Part shown: positions 10,290 through 21,915 of the stretch, piece by piece | How the letters are laid out: every line of letters starts with the position of its first letter | Position numbering within the stretch: the stretch's first letter is position 1 | From: Chamaecyparis obtusa | Taxonomy: Eukaryota; Streptophyta; Pinopsida; Cupressales; Cupressaceae | Assembly (NCBI GenBank): GCA_027943335.1 | Contig: BSBK01001534.1 | Coordinates: 2,225,001 to 2,289,000 of the forward strand | Length of the DNA: 64,000 nucleotides | Reading direction: 5' to 3' | Notes under the pieces: model-generated | What the model was told of the DNA's origin: nothing | Seen by the model: the letters and a program-made list of their open reading frames with translations, nothing else | Database searches by the model: none | Made by a program: the position numbers and the translations under genes

Positions 10290-13200
10290 GGTGCTTCATC
10301 TCATTTCACACTTATGAAAATTTACTCTCCCTTACCTCAAAATTTATCTTTTATTTCTAACTTCCAGACTTAGCCAAATTTTGCAAATTTACAAGTTTTG
10401 TTCTAAGAAGACCTTCTAAATCCCAAATTATTTCCAAATTCACTCTATCACCTAAACTAAGTATAAAAAGAGGGGGTTCCCATTTGTAATGGGGTGATGG
10501 TGTGAAAACCTCACAATATTACCATAGTTAGGTGACAAATAATGCAATGATAGAGAAATATACCAAAATAGTGTTTAGTAAGGTAAGTACAATTAGTTTG
10601 AGTTAAAATCAATAATACATATTATTATATGGTATGTTGATGATGATGTGATATGAACAAAAGAAATCCATATGTATGTACATTCAAACAAGAAAACATG
10701 ATCAAAGAATAGTGAACAGTCATCGTAAAGGGCACTTGAATAGAGAATGGACCATCATTAGTCAATGAAATATTATAGTACCATTACAATAAATTGTGAT
10801 TTATGAATCTATGTCAATATCAATGACCCTGATACAAATTAGAAGTTCCATGGTTTCAAAAGGACATTACATCATAATGAAAAAAGAGTCATAGCTATAG
10901 CATATACAAAAGCATGACAATGGCCTTCAGAATGTAAAAGAGAAAACCCAATGATGAATATTGTATGCACCCTAAAATATAAGAATGACTCATATAAGTG
11001 TATCAACATTTTAGCACACAAATATAAGAATAAGTCCAAGTAACAGTGATCTAACAATGAGAAGATGAAAATACAACAAAAGACTTCACCAAGGATTAGA
11101 TCACCATAAAAATATAAGGAGCACGATATATAAAACATATTGATTTGTTATCAGATCTACAAATACAAAGCAGAATAAATCATGGAGAAAAATCAGTGAT
11201 TCATTGTTATTTCAAAGAGCACAGTGACATAGATATAAACAGAGGTCAAATTCTTGAGTAACAGGCATGATCAAATAAAAGGTATATAAGTGGTCCAAGA
11301 AATTCATTCATCAAGGTCTTGAATAGTATAGATGTCAAGCATGGAGGCCTCAAATACACAAGAGAAAAACAATCTTATACAGATGCACAAATATAATGGG
11401 TAGGTATTTCACTGTCATTATTAGAAGATATCATATATAACCATGAAATAAAGGGATCTATCCACTAATCATTGAAAGTTTACTATTTCATAGAGAAAAT
11501 AGCTAGTGATAACAAATGTATTAGACAATGATCAAAAAGACAAGGTCAAAACCATAAGATGCACAATGTTTAGTGATATCAATAGGTCTAAGCAGAGATA
11601 ACTATGGACCAAAAGATTATAGTAGCTATAGAGACACATAAAATTCAATGGTCAAGAGAGCAACAAAGACAAACACAGTCCATAATGCATGAAGATGAAC
11701 ATAGTGCCACTCTTAAAGAAGCAACCATGGATAAATGAGAGGCCACATATCATAAAAAATTTCAAACAAGGATCCATGAAAAATAGAAAAGAACATGTAG
11801 TCAATAGAGGGTTTTAGTAGATCATAACAAAAAATGTACTATTAATACAAGATAAGTATGAACAAAGTGTAATTGTAATCATATCAAGGAAAGAATACAT
11901 GGAATAGAAGCCACAACCATCTTTGTAATTAAACCCTTGAATAAAAGTATCCACATCCATGTTTATGAGAAAATAAATCAGTCAAAGAGTGTAGAAAGAC
12001 ATGAATATTCCCAGTATTTCAAGAAAATAGAGAGCACAAAGTATCAAATACATACAGAGAATAGAGTATTTTTCATTATTTCTTAGCAAAAGTAGATATC
12101 TTGAGGAATCTTCTTCTATTTGAAAAGGTAATGGAAAACTTACTTGTAGATGTGGACGACCTACAACAAAAATATAGGATGAAACCCTCAAAACCATGGA
12201 AACAAAGAGAAGAGCAAATGAATCAAGGATCAAAATCAATGGCCTTATTTTTTTTAGGGTTTCTTTTTACCCTAAATGACTGATCAGAAAAGAGGCAATT
12301 TTTCATCTTTAATTTATTTTATTCTCCAAATTTCTAATGCCTCAGTCCTAATACTTTATGTATGGTGTTTATAGGTTTGCATTCGACCTAAGTTGTAAAA
12401 TTCCTAAAGTGATGTTATTATAAATCACTTAGGCATATTTGTGTGCAAACTATGAGCTTTATGCCTTATATTCTTTTTATTTTCATGAGTTTTAATGTAA
12501 AATATTGGCTAAGGGTGATGTTAATATAAGTCACTTTAGTCAATATTCTTGATGATGCAATTAAATTAGTATTTAAGTATGAGTTAAGTGGAGTAATTGG
12601 AGATCAAAAGAGATTGAGTAATATGTGAAGGAGAATGAGGGGGATTTTGAAGACTTAGGAAAATTTTGACATCAGTTTAGGGGCCCACATGGGTGAAGTA
12701 TCTATCTAGGAGGATTTAGAGGTAGTTAACTACATGTTTCTGGTAGTTCAACCCCTCTTTTTTCTTGATTTTCTCATTTTCTCGACCCTTGTAGATGTTG
12801 ATCTATAAGTCTCATTATCTTCTCATCTTTTCTAGATTTATGAGTTTGGTGACTAATATATCAGCTCATGCATAATTTGTAGCTCATAAATGAATATTTT
12901 TTCCTTGTAATGGAGAGAGATCCCTAATTATCAATAAAAGAAGCGTGTTTCATTTTGAATTTTTTTAATTTTAGTATTGATTGTGAATAATCCGATAATA
13001 ATGTTGTGTTTTCCTTCATTTTATCAAATTTCTTCAATGTTGAATGTAGAGAGTAGCATGCTATATTGCAATTCTTTGATTGTGTTTAATTTTTTGTTGT
13101 ATCAAAATTGTGAAACAACATTATTTTCCTTTTTCAAACATCTGAAATCTAGAACCTTTCATAAGAATCATTTTGCTAGTGTATCTAGTTGAGTTGTGAG

Positions 13201-13940
13201 ATAATACAATTCCTTCAATTGACTTATTTGAGAGTTTCTTTAGCATTACAAGTTCTAGCCCTCTAGTGTATCACATGTTAGTGTAGGTTTGAAATTACAA
13301 GCATTTCTTATCCTTTTCCCCGTCAAGCATTATTCCTTAGGATATCTAAAGGGGAGATAGCCCATAATCTAGAGGTATGTCTTCACAATGAGAAACCCAC
13401 AGGCTCGAAGATGTTCCCATATTGCATGGGATTGTTGAGAAATAGCCTTATCTCTCAAGTGCAAATCCTCGTGATTAATAGTTGGTTCTCTTGCATCATT
13501 TTAGTCTTTCTCCTTTGGCATTTTTGTCAAAATGGGGAGAAAAGTGGTAATTTGGTTAGGTTTTTAGTAGTTGTATTTCAATTGTAGTGAGTATGCTTAC
13601 TAGACAGTGAGATAGTTTCAGTAATTCAATGACTTGTGTTGAGAGTAATCTTGTGTAGCAAAGATATCTTTATGTGATTGAGACAGTAATTGTGCATGAT
13701 TGTGATATTGTGACTTTCAATGACACTTTATGTGAAAGGGATAGTGTGACTATTTGGCTCATTGCAGTTTATATTCAATGAACACTATGGACATTTTTCT
13801 CAATTATTGTGGCATTTTCCATATCTGATAGTTTTTTATGACTTGTGATAGGTTCTTGATATGTTGAGGTTAAGGAATAATTGCTTGTTCAAGTATAATT
13901 GCATCTAGTATTTATATTTTATTGGTTTAATTTCAATGCC
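10290..13940. other. Long AT-rich stretch without a recognisable gene
   Basis: I see no coding region here. ORFs of 60-88 codons (for example 10,872-11,138 and 11,982-12,239 on the minus strand) have no motif and an AT-rich composition. A TATA-like AGTATAAAAAGAGGGGG near 10,460-10,475 resembles an LTR promoter, but no LTR pair could be defined. Two similar segments near 12,405-12,430 and 12,510-12,535 each hold GTGATGTTA with TCACTT in inverted arrangement. Around 12,942, AATAAAAG could be a polyadenylation signal. The 13,430-13,950 part looks like the 3' spacer of the copia element whose polypurine tract follows. Confidence 0.4.
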
Positions 13941-13950
13941 AAATGGGGAG
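13941..13950 (+). other. Polypurine tract of a plus-strand copia element
   Basis: The tract AAATGGGGAG in the context CAATGCC...TCTG resembles the copia-type tract at 61,822-61,834 (GCCAAAGGGGGAGA). It lies directly before the LTR starting at 13,953. The internal region that should precede it is not recognisable. Confidence 0.55.
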
Positions 13951-14028
13951 TCTGTTGCCACTCTCAATCATTGTTGGAATTAATGTCAAAGGTCAATAAA
14001 ATGACATTGCAAATGATGAACTCAACTT

Positions 14029-14806
14029 TGAAATTTTTGATCAGATTTAGATGATAGGTAATTTTAATTTTATTTTATCTGTTATGCAGGAGTGTATAAT
14101 CAACAAAATTAAACTATACATAGTTTGATAATCTGGAAATATGGTTTCTTGTACTTCACAATAATATCACCGAAATATGTTTATTAGTTTCAATTTTTTG
14201 TAGTTAAATATCGATGAGATAGGTTAATCGATTCATTGTATACTAAATTTTCTCTACACTAATGAATTTTGTACATTACAAAGTATTTGGAATAGTTTCA
14301 TATATATATGACAATGAAGAGTCATGTCTCACGTAGAGACATGGCTCTACGTGAAACCATATGGTTTCACATAGAGACATGTCTCTACGTGAGATATGTA
14401 TGTTATCAATATCTCTTATTGTTACCATTAACAATGTTATTCAATTACTAATTCTCATCGATATCATTAACAAGTTAAACATGAATGATTATATATATCC
14501 ATTGCAACAATTATATCAATATGAATTATCGATATATTCAGCAACAACAATATGATTATTAATCATCCCAACATAAACAATTATATATATATAATCGATG
14601 ATGATTATTCCATTGATAATTAATCATATACAATGGGGATTAATAATATTATATTATGATAACCATAATCATAATATGGTATTATTACAGATAATTAGAT
14701 CAGTATAAGATAAAGAATAGAAATCAAATGTTCAAGGCTAATAGGCCACTTATACATTTGGTCAAATCAGTTAGAGTAATCTGACCAAAGCTACATATCT
14801 TTAACA
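14029..14806 (-). repeat. 3' LTR of the minus-strand copia element
   Basis: Read on the minus strand it begins TGTTAAAGATATGTAGC, preceded by a polypurine tract AGCTAAGAGGGAG (14,807-14,819). It aligns with 23,928-24,744 along its length. It contains the long palindrome at 14,336-14,385 and a short TATATATATA tract near 14,582, where the other LTR has a long microsatellite. Confidence 0.85.
14336..14385. repeat. Near-perfect 50-base palindrome inside the copia LTR
   Basis: Two 25-base arms meet at ACCATATGGT with no loop and only two mismatched pairs. Outer motifs GAGACATG and CATGTCTC extend into further inverted copies (CATGTCTCACGTAGAGACATG just left, TCTCTACGTGAGA just right). The corresponding part of the other LTR (24,218-24,267) keeps the structure, so it belonged to the element when it inserted. 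Confidence 0.85.
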
Positions 14807-14879
14807 CTCCCTCTTAGCTAGGGAGGAGCATTTCTATCCTTGATGAAAACACAATAGATTCATTTATTGTGTGAGAAAA

Positions 14880-15170
14880 AGATATCAACTCACCGTGATA
14901 TCAGGAGTAATGGCATGTCCATGAAAAAAATGTCACATGATATTCACCATAAACTCACATTATAATATCTATCACTATGGCATGTGTGGGCATCAAGTCA
15001 CATGATACCTACCATAAGGATATTAGTTCATGACATATCCACAGATATTAAGTCACATAATATACACCATGAATATCTCATTAATAACATTCAACATGGC
15101 TTATCCATAGATATCAATTCTCATGATATCCACCTTTCAATTGATATTACTCAAGAGATAACATGATTAT
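14880..15170. repeat. Degenerate tandem repeats in the copia 3' spacer
   Basis: Words of the form GATATCAAGTCACATGATA and CACCATGAATATC recur about every 30-60 bases between the end of RNase H and the polypurine tract. They alternate with ATGGCATGTCCATG variants. The array is too diverged to give one consensus. Confidence 0.5.
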
Positions 15171-15374
15171 TGTAAGATCGTCATCATACAATAATAACCA
15201 ATAATAAAAGTTCTCATAATTGAAAGATCATCACATCTCAATGATGGTCACAGGGGCCTATGAAGTCATGGAGTCACACACATAACAATAAAAGAGTTTA
15301 CACATTAAACATCTTTAGAATATATTAGTACAACAAATTAACATTGTTGAGACTCCATCTCAGATAAGGTTACA

Positions 15375-15950
15375 TTTTATACCATACCAAGCTTACCTCG
15401 AAACTATTCAACCTTTGTCTTGGAAAGAGGCTTGGTGAGAATGTATGTCATTTGTTCACTTGTACTAACATATCTCAAATAAATAACATTGTTTTCAACC
15501 ATGTCTCTAACATAATGGTAGGGAATTTCTATATGCTTTGATATGTCATGGAACACCAAATTCACTAAAATCTTTATACAACTCTAGTTGTCACAGTGAA
15601 TAAAAGTAGGATCCAAGGATTGTCCAAACAATCCTACAAGAAGTTTCATTAGTCATACTGCTTCTCAAGCTAGCATGGATGTTGTAATATACTCAGCTTA
15701 TGTGGAATTTGTGCAACTGAAGATTGATTCCTACTAAACCATGAGATCATAGTTGAACCTAAGCTGAAATGACACCCTGATGTTCTTTTCTAATCAACTA
15801 CACTTCCAACCCAATTTGACTCAGTATATCCATGCAGATTTAGATCTACATTATTACATTTTAGAACATATCCAATTGTGCCACATAGGTATCTCATAAT
15901 GTGTTTTTCCACAACTAGATGTAACTGTCTTGGTTCACACATAACTTGAC
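15375..15950 (-). pseudogene. Copia RNase H and C-terminal end of pol
   Basis: On the minus strand, after the chromovirus insertion, the copia frame resumes at VMCEPRQLHLVVEKHIMRYL, followed by LHGYTESNWVGSVVD (the RNase H region). Further on come ALST-EAEY, HDISKHIEIPYH and ILTKPLSK, all standard Ty1/copia RNase H landmarks. Single stops replace several codons, and the frame is open only at 15,790-16,041, which partly overlaps the inserted LTR. It joins with 21,916-23,290 as one gene. Confidence 0.85.
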
Positions 15951-16627
15951 TGATGCAAGGTAGGGATGCAAGAGGGGCCAAAGGATGGCACACCCTAATG
16001 ATCCAAGCCTGCAACACACATGCGAAAGCAACAAACAACAAGAGAGAGAGAGAATGCCAGATCTATCATATATTATCATCAATTTGAATCATACATGTCA
16101 GGTTGTAAGGCCTTCCCAGATAGGGCTTGCTATTACAATGAATTACAGAAGTCCTCAAACATGCGAGGATCTGCTACAAATCTCTAATCTAATGCCTTCT
16201 ATCTTCTATCCCAAAACTGACTCTCTAAACTACCACCAAACATCTACATTTATACAAGAAGCTACCGAGCTGAGTCGACCTTTAGATCCACAATTAATGG
16301 AAGTAATGGTCAAATCTAGGACCACATGCTTCCCAATGATGGATACAAACATTAATTCCATGATCCAATATAAATGCACAAGTCGGCCACAAAAAGAAAC
16401 AAAACTGAACCTATCAATAAGCAAGATAATTGAGTAGCAGACACACAACGCCGAGCGCCAATGAATTAACCAACCGCCCATGAGATAGCTGACCACACTT
16501 AGTAACCAAAGGAAACTGACCAACTACTGACCAACTCGGTCAAAGAAGAAACCGAGCAACATAGACAAAACTCCAAATTCTTTTTGGTGACACAGGATTG
16601 CCAAGGACCCGAGATGCTCCTGCATCA
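15951..16627 (-). repeat. 3' LTR, chromovirus copy 2
   Basis: On the plus strand it reads TGATGCAAGGTAGG to CTCCTGCATCA. It aligns with 21,242-21,915 and with both LTRs of copy 1. It lies next to the end of pol and the AACAACCCCAAGTGTC junction. Confidence 0.95.
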
Positions 16628-16661
16628 GACACTTGGGGTTGTTTTGAAATGATTCTCAGAA

Positions 16662-19600
16662 TCATTTGGTAGGTCTAGTCCGAGCTACATCCAACTCAGA
16701 CTATGAAATCCATGAACTATCTTCCATTGGTCTATTCTTTCACTTAACCAAATATTCCATGTATTGTTTTCCTCTTGTACTCTTGCCAACTCTTTCCTTC
16801 AAAATCTATTCAACTTCATCATTCTACTTCTTAGGATATTCTGTCAGTACTATCACTTCTTCATCAGATTCATGATACTCATACAAATCAGCAATATTGA
16901 AAATCAGTGATATGTCCATGTCATCAGGTAACTCAATCTCATATGCATTTCCATTGTCAAATTTCTTTAGAATCTTGCAACGTCCAAACTTCTTCATCTT
17001 CAGCTTTCCATATGTTCCAATAGGAAACCGGCCTTTCTTCAAATGAACCATCACTTCATCACCAACATCAAAAATTTTATGTCTTCTTGATCTATCAACT
17101 CTGTCTTTGTATTTCTGATTACTGTCTTCAGCTTCAGCTTCACATCTTCATGCAATGTCTTCATGTATTCAGCAAACTTTACTTCTTCAACATTTCTCTT
17201 TTTCTCATCAGCAATGTCTCTCAAATCAGATATTCCTCTCGGTTGTGTGACATTCACAATCTCAAATGGTGTCTTTCCAGTACTTCTATTCATTGAATTG
17301 TTATATACAAACTCTTCTTGTGCCAACACAGAATCCCAATTACTTGGTGTGTCTCCAACTAAACATCTCAAAAGATTTCCCAAACTTCTATTCACAACCT
17401 CAGTCTATCCATTGGTTTGTGGGTGAAATCTAGAACTATACTTCAACTCAGTGCCAAATTTCTTCCAAAGTGTTTTCCAAAAATAACAACCAAATTTACT
17501 GTCTCAGTAAGAGATAATACTCCTTGGTAATCCATGCAATCTGACAATTTCCTTAAAGAAAAGATCTGCTACATGTACTACATCTGATGTCTTTCTACAA
17601 GGTATAAAATGTGTCATCTTAGAAAATCTATCCACAACAAAAAATATTGAATCATTACCTCTTATTGTCTTTGATAAGCCAAGAACAAAGTCCATACTGA
17701 TATCAATCCAAGGTTTCTCAGGAACAGCAATCAGTGTATACAATCCAGTATCTTGACTTACTCCTTTTGCAACTTGACAAATACCACAACTTTTCACAAA
17801 TTTTTGAACATCTCTATACAACTACAGCCAATAGTACTTCTCTTTTAGCAAATTCCATGTTTTATCAATGCCAAAATGTCCAGCTAAACCACTACTATGT
17901 TTCTCTTTTATCAAATTAGTTCTCATTACTCCTCTCGGTATACACAACTGAATACCTTTAAACAACATACCTTCCTAAATGAAATATTCATCCCATTTAG
18001 TGTCTTGTTGATCTTGAATAGGTGCTCTACACTTTCTCCATGGCTTAGAAAAATCAGGGTCATTTTCATACAAACCTCTCATCTCATCAAAACCCAGAAC
18101 TTCAATTTTCATCTCAGTCATCAAAGATCTTCTTCTACTAAATGCATCAACAACTCGGTTAGTAACTCCACTCTTATGCTTTATCATAAACATATAACTC
18201 TGTAGATACTCAACCCATTTCATATGTCTCTAATTCAACTTATTCTGACTACCCAAATATTGTAAAGCCTTATGATCAATATAAAACACAAATTCACTCG
18301 GTATCAAATAATGTCTCCATTTCTTCAGTGCTTAAACAATAGCATAGAATTCTTGATCATACACAAAATATTTCCTTCTAGCATCATTCAACTTTTCACT
18401 AAAGAAAGCAACAGGTTTACCTTCTTGACTCAACACAGCTCCAATTGCACTTCCACTTGCATCACATTCTACTTGGAATACTTTACTAAAATCAGGTAAT
18501 GCCAAAATAGGTAATTCAACAACCTTCTTCTTCAGAGTCTCAAAACTTCTATCAGCTCCATGTGTCCACTTGAATTCTCTTTTGTCTCCTCTCATAGTCT
18601 CAATCATAGCATTACAAATTGAACTGAAATTCCTTATGAACTTTTGGTAAAAACTTTCCAAACCATGAAATGATCTTACCTCAGTAGCATTCATAGGTGT
18701 AGGCCAATTCAGAATAGCTTCAACCTTTTCAGGATCCATCTTCAAACCATCAGCTGAAATAACAAATACCAAATACACAATCTCTTCCTTCATGAATGAA
18801 CACTTTTTTAGATTTATTAGCAACTTTTCCTCTTTCAATCTCTACAAAACTTGTCTAACATGCAACAAATGTTCTTCTCTAGTCTTACTAAATATTAGAA
18901 TATCATCAAGATATACAATCACAAATTTACCCAATAATTTCTTCAAAACTTCATTCATTAGCCTCATAAAAGTACTTGGTGTGTTAGTTAAACCAAAGGG
19001 CATAACCAACCACTCATAAAAACCTTCTTTTGTCTTGAAAGCAGCCTTCCATTCATCACCTTCTCTGATTCTGATCTGATGATATCCACTTTTCAAATCA
19101 ATCTTTGTGAAATACTTTGCTCCAGTCAAACTGTCCATTATGTCATCCATTCTCGGTATAGGAAACCTATACTTCACTATTATCTTATTGATTGCTCTGG
19201 CATCAGTACACATTCTCCATTCACCATTCTTCTTCGGTGCCAATACAGTAGGTACTACACAAGGACTCAAACTTTCTATGATCAAGCCTTTCTCCAACAA
19301 CTCTTGAATTTGTCAATTCAATTCCTGATTCTCGGTAGGTGTCAACCGATGAGGTGCCTTATTCAGTAAACTAGCTCCAAGGATTAGATCCATAAAATGA
19401 TCAATGCTTCTTTTCAGAGGAAAACCATCAAGTACATTATCAAAAATGATATCACTATACTCGGTGAGTAATTTATCAATCTCCTCAGGGACATTATCCT
19501 CTATTTTCTTACTCAGTTTATTAGGAATCACAGCAAAACATACATCATTCCTCTTCAAAGAGCTAACAAACTTTCTTCCTTCCATCAAGAAAACTTTCAC

Positions 19601-21108
19601 AGATGTGCAAACATTACTAACAGGTTTTTCCATCAATGGTAACAAGATTTATTTCTTTCCATCAGCCACAATAGTATAATTATGCAATCTCCCATCATAT
19701 ATAGCATGTCTATCATATTGCCAAGGTCTACCGAACAAAATATGACAACAATCCATAGGCATGATATCACATAACACCTTATCATAGTATATTCCAATCT
19801 TCAAATTCACATAACATTGTTCACTTACAAGGAGTGTATGTTCATCTTTGATCCATGAAATCTGATAGGGATTCGGATATACCAACCTTTCCAACTGCAA
19901 TTTCGTGACCATCTCTTTAGATGCCAGGTTCTCTAAGCTACCACTGTCAATGATTACTTTCCAAAATTTGTCAAAAACTTTACATCTGGTCTTGAACAAA
20001 CTTTTCCTTATCAGATCTTCCTTCTTTCTTTCATTCCATAGTGCTCTCCTTACCATCAAGTTATTTTCTTTCTCAGGTTCATTCGGTGACTCTTCTTGCA
20101 CCAAAGCATTTCTACTGCTACCAACCTTCTTACTATCTTGTGTACATTCAAAATATCTATGTCCTTCTTCTCCACAGTTATAACAAGTTCCTCAGAAACT
20201 TCCTCTTCCATAACCACCTCGGTAGTTACTGCCTCTGCCTCTAGAACTTTCACCTTTCCACTTGGTCTTGCCTTTGTCCAGATTTGTCTTTTCTGGTTCA
20301 GATCTACCAGTTTCACCATTAGATCTCCTCTTCCTCTAGGGAATCTACCACCTCGACCTCTCTGTCTTTGCTCATGTCTCTTGTTCAATTTCTCCTTGGC
20401 TTTCAAAGAAAATTGATAAGCCTCTTCAATGTTCTCCAACTTGACCATACTAATCTCCTCTTGGATGGAAACTCTCAAACCATTCAGGTATCTGTTGATC
20501 CTTTCCACATCATCTTCATCATGTCTAGATCTAATATCTAATCTATATAATTCCTCATTATAATCTTTTACCGAGCTATCTTTCTGTCTCAAACTTTGCA
20601 TTTGCCGAACTAGGTTAATCTGATAATCACAAGGTAAGAACTTTCCTTTCAATTTATTGACCATTTTACACCATACCTTGATTTTGTCTTTGTCTTTCCC
20701 CTTCCGATCCAATTGCAGATGTTCCCACCATAAGGATGCATGACTTTTCAACTTTTTGCTTGCAATCTTCACCTTCTTATCCTCGGGGATATTTTCATAT
20801 TCAAAATACTTTTCCATCTCAGTGATCCAGTCCACCAATTCATCAGAATCCAACTTTCCACTATACTCAGGGGGATTGAAATGAGGTGTTGACTTCAGAC
20901 TTTTCAAAGCCTTCAAAAATATTTTTTCACCTTGATCCATAACAGGAGCAGGTTCTGCATTCGCCTGTTCTTCTTCAATTTCATCATCACTAACATCTTC
21001 AAGATGTCTACCTCTTCTTTGGGCTGTCTCCACTACTTCTAATCTAGTAGCAATTTGTCTTAGCATATCTACCAATCCTAGATCTACATCTTGCCTCCCA
21101 TGAACCAT
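16662..21108 (-). pseudogene. Chromovirus gag-pol polyprotein, copy 2 (dead)
   Basis: It starts at MVHGRQDVD (21,108). In order: gag to about 20,200; zinc knuckle CYNCGEEGHRYFEC near 20,140-20,185, intact but one base out of frame with gag after a shift near 20,330; protease site IDSGSLENL near 19,945; RT 18,842-19,300 with YLDD and the FGLTN motif; RNase H 18,250-18,560 (DASGSAIGA); integrase zinc region (GHFG, CGICQ) at 17,770-17,900; and a core from 17,720 to 17,330. The middle integrase motif reads ISY*DSKF, so the catalytic Asp is lost. The Glu motif TEVVNRS remains. A chromodomain (EYLVK, MEDSSWIS) ends the protein at 16,662. The stop after RT (QVL*RL, 18,839-18,841) is the same as in copy 1. 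Confidence 0.93.
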
Positions 21109-21221
21109 CTTGACAACCCTCTACAATTGTAGGTTAGATCGCAATCTACTACCCCACAACAATTCACTAGGGCTTCGAGAGGAACCTGCAAACCTAGATC
21201 TGTGGCCCTAGATCAAGATCT

Positions 21222-21239
21222 CACCTCACTTTGATACCA
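21222..21239 (-). other. Primer binding site, initiator-Met type, chromovirus copy 2
   Basis: The minus strand reads TGGTATCAAAGTGAGG two bases inside the 5' LTR, one transition from the site in copy 1 (TGGTATCAGAGCGAGG) at the conserved part. Confidence 0.88.
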
Positions 21240-21241
21240 CC

Positions 21242-21915
21242 TGATGCAAGGCAGGGATGCAAGAGGGGCCAAAGGATGGTGCACCCTAATGATCCAAACC
21301 TGCAACACACATGCGGAAGCAACAAACAACAAGAGTGAGAGAGAGAATGCCAAATCTGTCATATATTATCATTAATTTGAATCATACATGCCGAGTTGTA
21401 AGGCCTTCCCAGTTAGGGCCTGCTATTATAATGAATTACAGAAGTCCTCAAACATGTGAGGATCTACTACAAATCTCTAATGTCTTTTATCTTATATCCC
21501 AAAACTGACTCTCTAAACTACCACCAAACATCTACATTTATACAAGAAGCTACCAAGCTAAGTCAGCCTTCAGATCCACAATTAACAAAAGTAACGGTCA
21601 AATCTAGGGCCACATGCTTCCCAATGATGGATACAAACATTAATTCTATGATCCAATATAAATGCACAAGCCGGCCACAACAGGAAACAAAACTAAATCC
21701 GTCGATAAGCAAGATAATCGAGCAGCAGAAAAACAATGATGAGTGCCAATGAATTAACTGACCACCCAGGAGATAACTGACCACACTCGGTAACCAAAGG
21801 AAACCGACCAACTACTGACCAACTCGGTCAAAGAAGAAACTGAGCAACACAGACAAAACTCCAAATTCTTTTTGGTGACACAGGATTGCCAAGGACCTGA
21901 GATGCTCCTGCATTA
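21242..21915 (-). repeat. 5' LTR, chromovirus copy 2
   Basis: On the plus strand it runs from TGATGCAAGGCAGG to CTCCTGCATTA. It has the same arrangement as 15,951-16,627, with scattered transitions. The last bases are CATTA where CATCA is expected. Confidence 0.95.

Larger units (their letters stand above)
15951..21915 (-). mobile_element. Ty3/gypsy chromovirus, copy 2 (inverted relative to copy 1)
   Basis: This 5965 bp element has LTRs at 15,951-16,627 and 21,242-21,915 and a primer site at 21,222-21,239 on the minus strand. Flanks are TTGAC (15,946-15,950) and CTGAC (21,916-21,920), a target duplication with one transition. It inserted into the copia gene between the codons for ALSQ and VMCEP. 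Its proteins are collinear with copy 1 at 4337-10284 and generally better preserved (gag open for 350 codons). It carries a frameshift in the arginine/glycine-rich part of gag, another near 17,050-17,090, and about a dozen stops. Confidence 0.95.

Noticed and set aside
10872..12239. Small minus-strand genes at 10,872-11,138 and 11,982-12,239
   Set aside because: Hydrophobic, AT-driven translations with no domain and no partner gene; likely chance ORFs.
14880..15170. A CRISPR-like or satellite array
   Set aside because: Spacing and unit sequence are too irregular and it lies in a retroelement 3' spacer of a plant genome.
18792..20416. Plus-strand ORFs within 18,792-20,416
   Set aside because: They mirror the minus-strand chromovirus pol and gag and show no domain of their own.
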